Shown here: in pieces, positions 12,611 through 25,871 of the stretch
Numbering within the stretch: the first letter of the stretch is position 1
Layout: every line of letters starts with the position of its first letter
NCBI GenBank assembly: GCA_947568835.1
Contig: CANOQG010000007.1
Coordinates: 5,394,001-5,458,000, forward strand
Direction: 5' to 3'
DNA: 64,000 bases
From: Protonemura montana
Lineage: Eukaryota; Arthropoda; Insecta; Plecoptera; Nemouridae
The notes under the pieces: generated by a model
Databases searched by the model: none
Told to the model about the DNA's origin: nothing
What the model saw: only the letters and a program-made list of their open reading frames with translations
Program-made: the position numbers and the translations under genes

Positions 12611-14735
12611 GGGCAAAACATGGGGCAGGACATGGGACAGGACATGTTGCAGGACATGGGGCAGGACATGGGGCAGGACATGGGGCAGGACATGGGACAT
12701 GAGGCAGGACAGGGGGAGGACATGGAGCGGGACATGGGGCAGGACATGGGGCAGGACATGGAGCAGGACATGGGGCAGGAAATGGGGCAGGACATGGGAC
12801 AGGACATAGGGCAGGACATGGGGCAGGACATGAGGCAAGACATGGGGCAGGACATGGGACATAGGGCAGGACAGGGGAAGGACATGGAGCAGGACATGGG
12901 GCAGGACATGGGGCAGGACATAAGACAGGACATAGGGCAGGACATGGGGTAGGACATGGGGCAGGACATGGGGCAGGACATGGGACATGGGGCAAGACAT
13001 GGGGCAGGACATGGGGCAGGACATGGGGCAGGACATGGGGCAGGACATGGGGCAGGACATGGGACATGGGGCAGGACATGGGGCAGGACATGGGGCAGGA
13101 CATGGGGCAGGACATGGGGCAGGACATGGGGCAGGACATAGGGCAGGCCATGGGGCAGGACATGGGGCAGGACATGGAGCAGGACATGGGACATGACATG
13201 GGACAGGACATGGGGCAGGACATGGCGCAGGACATGGGGCAGGACATGGGGCAGGACATGGGGCAGGACATAGGGCAGGACATGGGGTAGGACATGAGGC
13301 AGGACATGGGACAGGACATGGGGCAGGACATGGGGCAGGACATGGGACAGGACATAGGGCAGAACATGGGGCAGGACATGGGGCAAAACATGGGGCAGGA
13401 CATGGGACAGGACATGGGGCAGGACATTGGCCAGGCTATGGGGCAGGACATGGGGCAGGACATGAGGCAGGACATGGGACATGGGGAAAGACATGGGGCA
13501 GGACATGGGGCAGGACATGGGGCAGGACATGGGGCAGGACATGGGACAGGACATAGGGCAGGACATGGGGCAGGACATGGGGCAGGACATGGGGCAGGAC
13601 ATGGGACAGGACATGGAGCAGGACATGGGGCAGGACATGGGGCAGGACATGGGACAGGACATAGGGAAGGACATGGGGCAGGACATGGGGCAGGACATGG
13701 GACAGGACATTGCACAGGACATAGGGCAGGACATGGGGCAGGACATGGGGCAGGACATAGGGCAGGACATGGGGCAGGACATGGGGCAGGACATGGGGCA
13801 GGACATGGGGCAGGACATGAGGCAGGACATTGGACAGGACATGGGGCAAAACATGGGGCAGGACATGGGACTGGACATGGGGCAGGACATGGGGCAGGAC
13901 ATGGGGCAGGACATGGGGCAGGACATGGGACATGAGGCAGGACAGGGGGAGGACATGGAGCGGGACATGGGGCAGGACATGGGGCAGGACATGGAGCAGG
14001 ACATGGGGCAGGAAATGGGGCAGGACATGAAACAGGACATAGGGCAGGACATGGGGCAGGACATGAGGCAGGACATGGGGCAGGACATAAGACATAGGGC
14101 AGGACAGGGGGAGGACATGGAGCAGGACATGGGGCATTACATGGGGCAGGACATAAGACAGGACATAGGGCAGGACATGGGGCAGGACATGGGGCAGGAC
14201 ATGGGGCAGGACATGGGACATGGGGCAAGACATGGGGCAGGACATGAGGCAGGACATGGGGCAGGACATGGGGCAGGACATGGGGCAGGACATGGGGTAG
14301 GACATGGGGCAGGAAATGGGACAGGACAAGGGGCAGGACATGGGGCAGGACATGGGACATGGGGCAGGACATGGGGCAGGACATGGGGCAGGACATGGGG
14401 CAGGACATGGGGCAGGACATGGGGCAGGACATGGGGCAGGACATAGGGCAGGACATGGGGCAGGACATGGGGCAGGACATGGAGCAGGACATGGGACATG
14501 ACATGGGACAGGACATGGGGCAGGACATGGGGCAGGACATGGGGAAGGACATAGGGCAGGACATGGGGCAGGACATGGGGCAGGACATGGGGCAGGACAT
14601 AGGGCAGGACATGGGGCAGGACATGGGGCAGGACAGGGAGCAGGACATGGGGCAGGACATTGGGCAGGACATGGGACAGGACATGGGGCAGGACATGGGG
14701 CAGGACATGGGGCAGGATATGGGGCAGGACATGGG
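12610..14735 (+). repeat. B-module segment, copy 1 (7274 and about 29508-bp family)
   Basis: The segment includes TTGGCC at 13427 and TTGCAC at 13710. It recurs at 19884-22009 with an offset of 7,274 bp that holds for GTTGC, TTGGCC and two private variants: GCAGAACATGG near 13361 and 20635, and GACAGGGAGCAGG near 14632 and 21906. A third copy starts at about 42119 (29,507-29,509 bp). Two one-base losses in that copy explain the drift of its offset. Confidence 0.82.
12611..13260 (+). repeat. 650-bp tandem duplication, copy 2
   Basis: This is the partner of the preceding 650 bp. It carries GTTGC at 12646 and GGCGCAGG near 13224, then continues into a B module with its marker at 13427. This copy, not the first, is the one later carried to 19.9 kb at an offset of 7,274 bp (GTTGC 12646 to 19920). 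Confidence 0.8.
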
Positions 14736-16344
14736 GCATGACATGGGACATGGGGCAGGACATGGGGTGGAACATGGAGCAGAAAATGGGGCACGACATG
14801 GGGCAGGACATAGGGCAGGACATGGTGCAGGACATGGGGCAGGACATGGGGCAGGACATGGGACATGGGGCAAGACATGGGGCAGGACATAGGGCAGGAC
14901 ATGGGGCAGGACATGGGGCAGGACATGGGACAGGACATAGGGCAGGACATGGGGAAGGACATGGGGCAGGACATGGGGCAGGACATGGGACATGGGGCAG
15001 GACAGGGGGAGGACATGGAGCAGGACATGGGGCAGGACATGGGGCAGGACATGGGGCAGGACATGGGGCAGGACATGGGGTAGGAAATGGGACAGGACAA
15101 AGGGCAGGACATGGGACATGGGGCAGGACATGGGGCAGGACATGGGGTATGACATGGGGCAGGACATGGGACAGGACATGGGGCAGGACATGGGGCAGGA
15201 CATGGGGCAGGACATGGGGCAGGACATGAGGCAGGACATGGGACAGGACATGGGGCAGGACATGGGGCAGGACATGGGACATGGAGCAGGACATGGGGCA
15301 GGACATGGAGCAGGACATGGGGCAGGACATGGGGCAGGACATAAGACAGGACATAGGGCAGGACATGGGGTAGGACATGGGGCAGGACATGGGGCAGGAC
15401 ATGGGACATGGGGCAAGACATGGGGCAGGACATGGGGCAGGACATGGGGCAGGACATGGGGCAGGACATGGGGCAGGACATGGGGCAGGACATGGGGCAG
15501 GACATGGGACATGAGGCAGGACAGGGGGAGGACATGGAGCGGGACATGGGGCAGGACATGGGGCAGGACATGGAGCAGGACATGGGGCAGGAAATGGGGC
15601 AGGACATGGGGCATGACATGGGACATGGGGCAGGACATGGGGTGGAACATGGAGCAGAAAATGGGGCACGACATGGGGCAGGACATAGGGCAGGACATGG
15701 TGCAGGACATGGGGCAGGACATGGGGCAGGACATGGGACATGAGGTAAGACATGGGGCAGGACATGGAGCAGGACATGGGACAGGACATGGGGCAGGACA
15801 TGGGGCAGGACATGGGGCATGACATGGGACATGGGGCAGGACATGGGGTGGAACATGGAGCAGAAAATGGGGCACGACATGGGGCAGGACATAGGGCAGG
15901 ACATGGTGCAGGACATGGGGCAGGACATGGGGCAGGACATGGGACATGGGGCAAGACATGGGGCAGGACATAGGGCAGGACATGGGGCAGGACATGGGGC
16001 AGGACATGGGACAGGACATAGGGCAGGACATGGGGAAGGACATGGGGCAGGACATGGGGCAGGACATGGGACATGGGGCAGGACAGGGGGAGGACATGGA
16101 GCAGGACATGGGGCAGGACATGGGGCAGGACATGGGGCAGGACATGGGGCAGGACATGGGGTAGGAAATGGGACAGGACAAAGGGCAGGACATGGGACAT
16201 GGGGCAGGACATGGGGCAGGACATGGGGCATGACATGGGGCAGGACATGGGACAGGACATGGGGCAGGACATGGGGCAGGACATGGGGCAGGACATGGGG
16301 CAGGACATGAGGCAGGACATGGGACAGGACATGGGGCAGGACAT
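14736..16344 (+). repeat. Multiplied C-type modules
   Basis: Three GCAGAAAATGG markers lie close together at about 14782, 15657 and 15863. The first and third belong to a 1,081-bp repeat, because GTAGGAAATGGG also recurs from 15081 to 16162. The middle one is a partial insert 206 bp before the third. A private GGGGTATGACAT near 15148 replaces the usual GGGGCATGACAT. From about 15730 the sequence is the start of the 6,296-bp pair. Confidence 0.72.
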
Positions 16345-17993
16345 GGGGCAGGACATGGGACATGGAGCAGGACATGGGGCAGGACATGGAGCAGGACATG
16401 GGGCAGGACATGGGGCAGGACATAAGACAGGACATAGGGCAGGACATGGGGTAGGACATGGGGCAGGACATGGGGCAGGACATGGGACATGGGGCAAGAC
16501 ATGGGGCAGGACATGGGGCAGGACATGGGGCAGGACATGGGGCAGGACATGGGGCAGGACATGGGGCAGGACATGGGGCAGGACATGGGACATGAGGCAG
16601 GACAGGGGGAGGACATGGAGCGGGACATGGGGCAGGACATGGGGCAGGACATGGAGCAGGACATGGGGCAGGAAATGGGGCAGGACATGGGACAGGACAT
16701 AGGGCAGGACATGGGGCAGGACATGAGGCAAGACATGGGGCAGGACATGGGATATAGGGCAGGACAGGGGAAGGACATGGAGCAGGACATGGGGCAGGAC
16801 ATGGGGCAGGACATAAGACAGGACATAGGGCAGGACATGGGGTAGGACATGGGGCAGGACATGGGGCAGGACATGGGGCAGGACATGGGGCAGGACATAG
16901 GGCAGGACATGGGGCAGGACATGGGGCAGGACATGGGGCAGGACATGGGGCAGGACATAAGGCAGGACATTGGACAGGACATGGGGCAAAACATGGGGCA
17001 GGACATGGGACAGGACATGGGGCAGGACATGGGGCAGGACATGGGGCAGGACATGGGGCAGGACATGGGACATGAGGCAGGACAGGGGGAGGACATGGAG
17101 CGGGACATGGGGCAGGACATGGGGCAGGACATGGAGCAGGACATGGGGCAGGAAATGGGGCAGGACATGGGACAGGACATAGGGCAGGACATGGGGCAGG
17201 ACATGAGGCAAGACATGGGGCAGGACATGGGATATAGGGCAGGACAGGGGAAGGACATGGAGCAGGACATGGGGCAGGACATGGGGCAGGACATAAGACA
17301 GGACATAGGGCAGGACATGGGGTAGGACATGGGGCAGGACATGGGGCAGGACATGGGACATGGGGCAAGACATGGGGCAGGACATGGGGCAGGACATGGG
17401 GCAGGACATGGGGCAGGACATGGGGCAGGACATGGGACATGGGGCAGGACATGGGGCAGGACATGGGGCAGGACATGGGACAGGACATGGAGCAGGACAT
17501 GGGGCAGGACATGGGGCAGGACATGGGACAGGACATAGGGAAGGACATGGGGCAGGACATGGGGCAGGACATGGGACAGGACATGGGACAGGACATAGGG
17601 CAGGACATGGGGCAGGACATGGGGCAGGACATAGGGCAGGACATGGGGCAGGACATGGGGCAGGACATGGGGCAGGACATGGGGCAGGACATGAGGCAGG
17701 ACATTGGACAGGACATGGGGCAAAACATGGGGCAGGACATGGGACTGGACATGGGGCAGGACATGGGGCAGGACATGGGGCAGGACATGGGGCAGGACAT
17801 GGGACATGAGGCAGGACAGGGGGAGGACATGGAGCGGGACATGGGGCAGGACATGGGGCAGGACATGGAGCAGGACATGGGGCAGGAAATGGGGCAGGAG
17901 ATGGGACAGGACATAGGGCAGGACATGGGGCAGGACATGAGGCAGGACATAGGGCAGGACATAAGACATAGGGCAGGACAGGGGGAGGACATG
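15730..17993 (+). repeat. Segment copy 1 of a 6296-bp pair
   Basis: Markers match 22026-24289 at a constant offset of 6,296 bp: GCAGAAAATGG 15863 and 22159, GTAGGAAATGGG 16162 and 22458, GGGATATAGGG 16751 and 23047, and 17231 and 23527. Inside it is a 480-bp tandem repeat, exactly forty 12-bp units, marked by the two GGGATATAGGG units. The pair ends near 17993, where the second copy has GGACATGGGGC in place of GGACATGGAGC. Confidence 0.78.
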
Positions 17994-18866
17994 GAGCAGG
18001 ACATGGGGCATTACATGGGGCAGGACATAAGACAGGACATAGGGCAGGACATGGGGCAGGACATGGGGCAGGACATGGGGCAGGACATGGGACATGGGGC
18101 AAGACATGGGGCAGGACATGAGGCAGGACATGGGGCAGGACATGGGGCAGGACATGGGGCAGGACATGGGGTAGGACATGGGGCAGGAAATGGGACAGGA
18201 CAAGGGGCAGGACATGGGGCAGGACATGGGACATGGGGCAGGACATGGGGCAGGACATGGGGCAGGACATGGGGCAGGACATGGGGCAGGACATGGGGCA
18301 GGACATGGGGCAGGACATAGGGCAGGACATGGGGCAGGACATGGGGCAGGACATGGAGCAGGACATGGGACATGACATGGGACAGGACATGGGGCAGGAC
18401 ATGGAGCAGGACATGGGGCAGGACATTGGGCAGGACATGGGACAGGACATGGGGCAGGACATGGGGCAGGACATGGGGCAGGATATGGGGCAGGACATGG
18501 GGCAGGACATGAGGCAGGACATGGGACATGAGGTAAGACATGGAGCAGGACATGGAGCAGGACATGGGACAGGACATGGGGCAGGACATGGGGCAGGACA
18601 TGGGGCATGACATGGGACATGGGGCAGGACATGGGGTGGAACATGGAGCAGAAAATGGGGCACGACATGGGGCAGGACATAGGGCAGGACATGGGGCAGG
18701 ACATGGGGCAGGACATGGGGCAGGACATGGGACATGGGGCAAGACATGGGGCAGGACATAGGGCAGGACATGGGGCAGGACATGGGGAAGGACATGGGGC
18801 AGGACATGGGGCAGGACATGGGACATGGGGCAGGACAGGGGGAAGACATGGAGCAGGACATGGGGC
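16345..18866 (+). repeat. Segment copy 1 of an 8928-bp pair
   Basis: This matches 25273-27794 at 8,928 bp for GGGATATAGGG (16751 to 25679, 17231 to 26159) and GCAGAAAATGG (18651 to 27579). It overlaps the preceding segment, so the 16.3-18.0 kb sequence exists in three copies in this window. Divergence at about 18866 is where this copy has GGGGCATGACAT and the other continues with standard units. Confidence 0.77.
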
Positions 18867-19580
18867 ATGACATGGGGCAGGACATGGGACAGGACATGGG
18901 GCAGGACATGGGGCAGGACATGGGGCAGGACATGGGGCAGGACATGAGGCAGGACATGGGACAGGACATGGGGCAGGACATGGGGCAGGACATGGGACAT
19001 GGAGCAGGACATGGGGCAGGACATGGAGCAGGACATGGGGCAGGACATGGGGCAGGACATAAGACAGGACATAGGGCAGGACATGGGGTAGGACATGGGG
19101 CAGGACATGGGGCAGGACATGGGACATGGGGCAAGACATGGGGCAGGACATGGGGCAGGACATGGGGCAGGACATGGGGCAGGACATGGGGCAGGACATG
19201 GGGCAGGACATGGGGCAGGACATGGGACATGAGGCAGGACAGGGGGAGGACATGGAGCGGGACATGGGGCAGGACATGGGGCAGGACATGGAGCAGGACA
19301 TGGGGCAGGAAATGGGGCAGGACATGGGACAGGACATAGGGCAGGACATGGGGCAGGACATGAGGCAAGACATGGGGCAGGACATGGGATATAGGGCAGG
19401 ACAGGGGAAGGATATGGAGCAGGACATGGGGCAGGACATGGGGCAGGACATAAGACAGGACATAGGGCAGGACATGGGGTAGGACATGGGGCAGGACATG
19501 GGGCAGGACATGGGGCAGGACATGGGGCAGGACATAGGGCAGGACATGGGGCAGGACATGGGGCAGGACATGGGGCAGGA
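18088..19580 (+). repeat. Segment copy 1 of a 6327/6291-bp pair
   Basis: GCAGAAAATGG at 18651 and GGGGCATGACAT at about 18865 recur at 24978 and 25192 (6,327 bp). GGGATATAGGG at 19388 recurs at 25679 (6,291 bp). The 36-bp change equals three units missing from the second copy near 25260. The segment leads into a further A module with GTTGC at 19920. Confidence 0.75.
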
Positions 19581-19883
19581 CATGGGACAGGACATAGGGC
19601 AGGACATGGGGCAGGACATGGGGCAGGACATGGGGCAGGACATGGGACAGGACATGGAGCAGGACATGGGGCAGGACATGGGGCAGGACATGGGACAGGA
19701 CATAGGGAAGGACATGGGGCAGGACATGGGGCAGGACATGGGACAGGACATGGGACAGGACATAGGGCAGGACATGGGGCAGGACATGGGGCAGGACATA
19801 GGGCAGGACATGGGGCAGGACATGGGGCAGGACATGGGGCAGGACATGGGGCAGGACATAAGGCAGGACATTGGACAGGACAT

Positions 19884-22009
19884 GGGGCAAAACATGGGGC
19901 AGGACATGGGACAGGACATGTTGCAGGACATGGGGCAGGACATGGGGCAGGACATGGGGCAGGACATGGGACATGAGGCAGGACAGGGGGAGGACATGGA
20001 GCGGGACATGGGGCAGGACATGGGGCAGGACATGGAGCAGGACATGGGGCAGGAAATGGGGCAGGACATGGGACAGGACATAGGGCAGGACATGGGGCAG
20101 GACATGAGGCAAGACATGGGGCAGGACATGGGACATAGGGCAGGACAGGGGAAGGACATGGAGCAGGACATGGGGCAGGACATGGGGCAGGACATAAGAC
20201 AGGACATAGGGCAGGACATGGGGTAGGACATGGGGCAGGACATGGGGCAGGACATGGGACATGGGGCAAGACATGGGGCAGGACATGGGGCAGGACATGG
20301 GGCAGGACATGGGGCAGGACATGGGGCAGGACATGGGACATGGGGCAGGACATGGGGCAGGACATGGGGCAGGACATGGGGCAGGACATGGGGCAGGACA
20401 TGGGGCAGGACATAGGGCAGGCCATGGGGCAGGACATGGGGCAGGACATGGAGCAGGACATGGGACATGACATGGGACAGGACATGGGGCAGGACATGGC
20501 GCAGGACATGGGGCAGGACATGGGGCAGGACATGGGGCAGGACATAGGGCAGGACATGGGGTAGGACATGAGGCAGGACATGGGACAGGACATGGGGCAG
20601 GACATGGGGCAGGACATGGGACAGGACATAGGGCAGAACATGGGGCAGGACATGGGGCAAAACATGGGGCAGGACATGGGACAGGACATGGGGCAGGACA
20701 TTGGCCAGGCTATGGGGCAGGACATGGGGCAGGACATGAGGCAGGACATGGGACATGGGGAAAGACATGGGGCAGGACATGGGGCAGGACATGGGGCAGG
20801 ACATGGGGCAGGACATGGGACAGGACATAGGGCAGGACATGGGGCAGGACATGGGGCAGGACATGGGGCAGGACATGGGACAGGACATGGAGCAGGACAT
20901 GGGGCAGGACATGGGGCAGGACATGGGACAGGACATAGGGAAGGACATGGGGCAGGACATGGGGCAGGACATGGGACAGGACATTGCACAGGACATAGGG
21001 CAGGACATGGGGCAGGACATGGGGCAGGACATAGGGCAGGACATGGGGCAGGACATGGGGCAGGACATGGGGCAGGACATGGGGCAGGACATGAGGCAGG
21101 ACATTGGACAGGACATGGGGCAAAACATGGGGCAGGACATGGGACTGGACATGGGGCAGGACATGGGGCAGGACATGGGGCAGGACATGGGGCAGGACAT
21201 GGGACATGAGGCAGGACAGGGGGAGGACATGGAGCGGGACATGGGGCAGGACATGGGGCAGGACATGGAGCAGGACATGGGGCAGGAAATGGGGCAGGAC
21301 ATGAAACAGGACATAGGGCAGGACATGGGGCAGGACATGAGGCAGGACATGGGGCAGGACATAAGACATAGGGCAGGACAGGGGGAGGACATGGAGCAGG
21401 ACATGGGGCATTACATGGGGCAGGACATAAGACAGGACATAGGGCAGGACATGGGGCAGGACATGGGGCAGGACATGGGGCAGGACATGGGACATGGGGC
21501 AAGACATGGGGCAGGACATGAGGCAGGACATGGGGCAGGACATGGGGCAGGACATGGGGCAGGACATGGGGTAGGACATGGGGCAGGAAATGGGACAGGA
21601 CAAGGGGCAGGACATGGGGCAGGACATGGGACATGGGGCAGGACATGGGGCAGGACATGGGGCAGGACATGGGGCAGGACATGGGGCAGGACATGGGGCA
21701 GGACATGGGGCAGGACATAGGGCAGGACATGGGGCAGGACATGGGGCAGGACATGGAGCAGGACATGGGACATGACATGGGACAGGACATGGGGCAGGAC
21801 ATGGGGCAGGACATGGGGAAGGACATAGGGCAGGACATGGGGCAGGACATGGGGCAGGACATGGGGCAGGACATAGGGCAGGACATGGGGCAGGACATGG
21901 GGCAGGACAGGGAGCAGGACATGGGGCAGGACATTGGGCAGGACATGGGACAGGACATGGGGCAGGACATGGGGCAGGACATGGGGCAGGATATGGGGCA
22001 GGACATGGG
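19884..22009 (+). repeat. B-module segment, copy 2 (7274-bp pair)
   Basis: This is the partner of 12610-14735. It has GTTGC at 19920, GCAGAACATGG near 20635, TTGGCC at 20701, TTGCAC at 20984 and GACAGGGAGCAGG near 21906. Two shared private variants show descent from one copying event. After 22009 it goes on through GAGGTAAGACATGG, which the first copy lacks at this position. Confidence 0.82.
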
Positions 22010-22025
22010 GCAGGACATGAGGCAG

Positions 22026-24289
22026 GACATGGGACATGAGGTAAGACATGGGGCAGGACATGGAGCAGGACATGGGACAGGACATGGGGCAGGACATGGG
22101 GCAGGACATGGGGCATGACATGGGACATGGGGCAGGACATGGGGTGGAACATGGAGCAGAAAATGGGGCACGACATGGGGCAGGACATAGGGCAGGACAT
22201 GGTGCAGGACATGGGGCAGGACATGGGGCAGGACATGGGACATGGGGCAAGACATGGGGCAGGACATAGGGCAGGACATGGGGCAGGACATGGGGCAGGA
22301 CATGGGACAGGACATAGGGCAGGACATGGGGAAGGACATGGGGCAGGACATGGGGCAGGACATGGGACATGGGGCAGGACAGGGGGAGGACATGGAGCAG
22401 GACATGGGGCAGGACATGGGGCAGGACATGGGGCAGGACATGGGGCAGGACATGGGGTAGGAAATGGGACAGGACAAAGGGCAGGACATGGGACATGGGG
22501 CAGGACATGGGGCAGGACATGGGGCATGACATGGGGCAGGACATGGGACAGGACATGGGGCAGGACATGGGGCAGGACATGGGGCAGGACATGGGGCAGG
22601 ACATGAGGCAGGACATGGGACAGGACATGGGGCAGGACATGGGGCAGGACATGGGACATGGAGCAGGACATGGGGCAGGACATGGAGCAGGACATGGGGC
22701 AGGACATGGGGCAGGACATAAGACAGGACATAGGGCAGGACATGGGGTAGGACATGGGGCAGGACATGGGGCAGGACATGGGACATGGGGCAAGACATGG
22801 GAAAGGACATGGGGCAGGACATGGGGCAGGACATGGGGCAGGACATGGGGCAGGACATGGGGCAGGACATGGGGCAGGACATGGGACATGAGGCAGGACA
22901 GGGGGAGGACATGGAGCGGGACATGGGGCAGGACATGGGGCAGGACATGGAGCAGGACATGGGGCAGGAAATGGGGCAGGACATGGGACAGGACATAGGG
23001 CAGGACATGGGGCAGGACATGAGGCAAGACATGGGGCAGGACATGGGATATAGGGCAGGACAGGGGAAGGACATGGAGCAGGACATGGGGCAGGACATGG
23101 GGCAGGACATAAGACAGGACATAGGGCAGGACATGGGGTAGGACATGGGGCAGGACATGGGGCAGGACATGGGGCAGGACATGGGGCAGGACATAGGGCA
23201 GGACATGGGGCAGGACATGGGGCAGGACATGGGGCAGGACATGGGGCAGGACATAAGGCAGGACATTGGACAGGACATGGGGCAAAACATGGGGCAGGAC
23301 ATGGGACAGGACATGGGGCAGGACATGGGGCAGGACATGGGGCAGGACATGGGGCAGGACATGGGACATGAGGCAGGACAGGGGGAGGACATGGAGCGGG
23401 ACATGGGGCAGGACATGGGGCAGGACATGGAGCAGGACATGGGGCAGGAAATGGGGCAGGACATGGGACAGGACATAGGGCAGGACATGGGGCAGGACAT
23501 GAGGCAAGACATGGGGCAGGACATGGGATATAGGGCAGGACAGGGGAAGGACATGGAGCAGGACATGGGGCAGGACATGGGGCAGGACATAAGACAGGAC
23601 ATAGGGCAGGACATGGGGTAGGACATGGGGCAGGACATGGGGCAGGACATGGGACATGGGGCAAGACATGGGGCAGGACATGGGGCAGGACATGGGGCAG
23701 GACATGGGGCAGGACATGGGGCAGGACATGGGACATGGGGCAGGACATGGGGCAGGACATGGGGCAGGACATGGGACAGGACATGGAGCAGGACATGGGG
23801 CAGGACATGGGGCAGGACATGGGACAGGACATAGGGAAGGACATGGGGCAGGACATGGGGCAGGACATGGGACAGGACATGGGACAGGACATAGGGCTGG
23901 ACATGGGGCAGGACATGGGGCAGGACATAGGGCAGGACATGGGGCAGGACATGGGGCAGGACATGGGGCAGGACATGGGGCAGGACATGAGGCAGGACAT
24001 TGGACAGGACATGGGGCAAAACATGGGGCAGGACATGGGACTGGACATGGGGCAGGACATGTGGCAGGACATGGGGCAGGACATGGGGCAGGACATGGGA
24101 CATGAGGCAGGACAGGGGGAGGACATGGAGCGGGACATGGGGCAGGACATGGGGCAGGACATGGAGCAGGACATGGGGCAGGAAATGGGGCAGGAGATGG
24201 GACAGGACATAGGGCAGGACATGGGGCAGGACATGAGGCAGGACATAGGGCAGGACATAAGACATAGGGCAGGACAGGGGGAGGACATG
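22026..24289 (+). repeat. Segment copy 2 of the 6296-bp pair
   Basis: This is the partner of 15730-17993, including the 480-bp tandem repeat (GGGATATAGGG at 23047 and 23527). Private changes are GGGAAAGGACAT near 22800, GGGCTGGACAT near 23897 and CATGTGGCAGG near 24060. From 24289 to 24415 a short local duplication of about 103 bp repeats GGGACATGGGGCAAGAC at about 24313 and 24416. Confidence 0.78.
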
Positions 24290-24414
24290 GGGCAGGACAT
24301 GGGGCAGGACATGGGACATGGGGCAAGACATGGGGCAGGACATGAGGCAGGACATGGGGCAGGACATGGGGCAGGACATGGGGCAGGACATGGGGTAGGA
24401 CATGGGGCAGGAAA

Positions 24415-25871
24415 TGGGACATGGGGCAAGACATGGGGCAGGACATGAGGCAGGACATGGGGCAGGACATGGGGCAGGACATGGGGCAGGACATGGGGTA
24501 GGACATGGGGCAGGAAATGGGACAGGACAAGGGGCAGGACATGGGGCAGGACATGGGACATGGGGCAGGACATGGGGCAGGACATGGGGCAGGACATGGG
24601 GCAGGACATGGGGCAGGACATGGGGCAGGACATGGGGCAGGACATAGGGCAGGACATGGGGCAGGACATGGGGCAGGACATGGAGCAGGACATGGGACAT
24701 GACATGGGACAGGACATGGGGCAGGACATGGAGCAGGACATGGGGCAGGACATTGGGCAGGACATGGGACAGGACATGGGGCAGGACATGGGGCAGGACA
24801 TGGGGCAGGATATGGGGCAGGACATGGGGCAGGACATGAGGCAGGACATGGGACATGAGGTAAGACATGGAGCAGGACATGGAGCAGGACATGGGACAGG
24901 ACATGGGGCAGGACATGGGGCAGGACATGGGGCATGACATGGGACATGGGGCAGGACATGGGGTGGAACATGGAGCAGAAAATGGGGCACGACATGGGGC
25001 AGGACATAGGGCAGGACATGGGGCAGGACATGGGGCAGGACATGGGGCAGGACATGGGACATGGGGCAAGACATGGGGCAGGACATAGGGCAGGACATGG
25101 GGCAGGACATGGGGAAGGACATGGGACAGGACATGGGGCAGGACATGGGACATGGGGCAGGACAGGGGGAGGACATGGAGCAGGACATGGGGCATGACAT
25201 GGGGCAGGACATGGGACAGGACATGGGGCAGGACATGGGGCAGGACATGGGGCAGGACATGGGGCAGGACATGGGGCAGGACATGGGACATGGAGCAGGA
25301 CATGGGGCAGGACATGGAGCAGGACATGGGGCAGGACATGGGGCAGGACATAAGACAGGACATAGGGCAGGACATGGGGTAGGACATGGGGCAGGACATG
25401 GGGCAGGACATGGGACATGGGGCAAGACATGGGGCAGGACATGGGGCAGGACATGGGGCAGGACATGGGGCAGGACATGGGGCAGGACATGGGGCAGGAC
25501 ATGGGGCAGGACATGGGACATGAGGCAGGACAGGGGGAGGACATGGAGCGGGACATGGGGCAGGACATGGGGCAGGACATGGAGCAGGACATGGGGCAGG
25601 AAATGGGGCAGGACATGGGACAGGACATAGGGCAGGACATGGGGCAGGACATGAGGCAAGACATGGGGCAGGACATGGGATATAGGGCAGGACAGGGGAA
25701 GGACATGGAGCAGGACATGGGGCAGGACATGGGGCAGGACATAAGACAGGACATAGGGCAGGACATGGGGTAGGACATGGGGCAGGACATGGGGCAGGAC
25801 ATGGGGCAGGACATGGGGCAGGACATAGGGCAGGACATGGGGCAGGACATGGGGCAGGACATGGGGCAGGA
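24415..25871 (+). repeat. Segment copy 2 of the 6327/6291-bp pair
   Basis: This is the partner of 18088-19580, with GCAGAAAATGG at 24978 and GGGGCATGACAT at about 25192. It lacks three units near 25260, which changes the offset from 6,327 to 6,291. It ends where a GGACAAGGGGC unit appears near 25873. Confidence 0.75.

Noticed and set aside
13361-20640. Shared rare variants as evidence of selection on a functional site
   Set aside because: They co-occur with all other markers of the same 7,274-bp copy, so common descent by duplication explains them.
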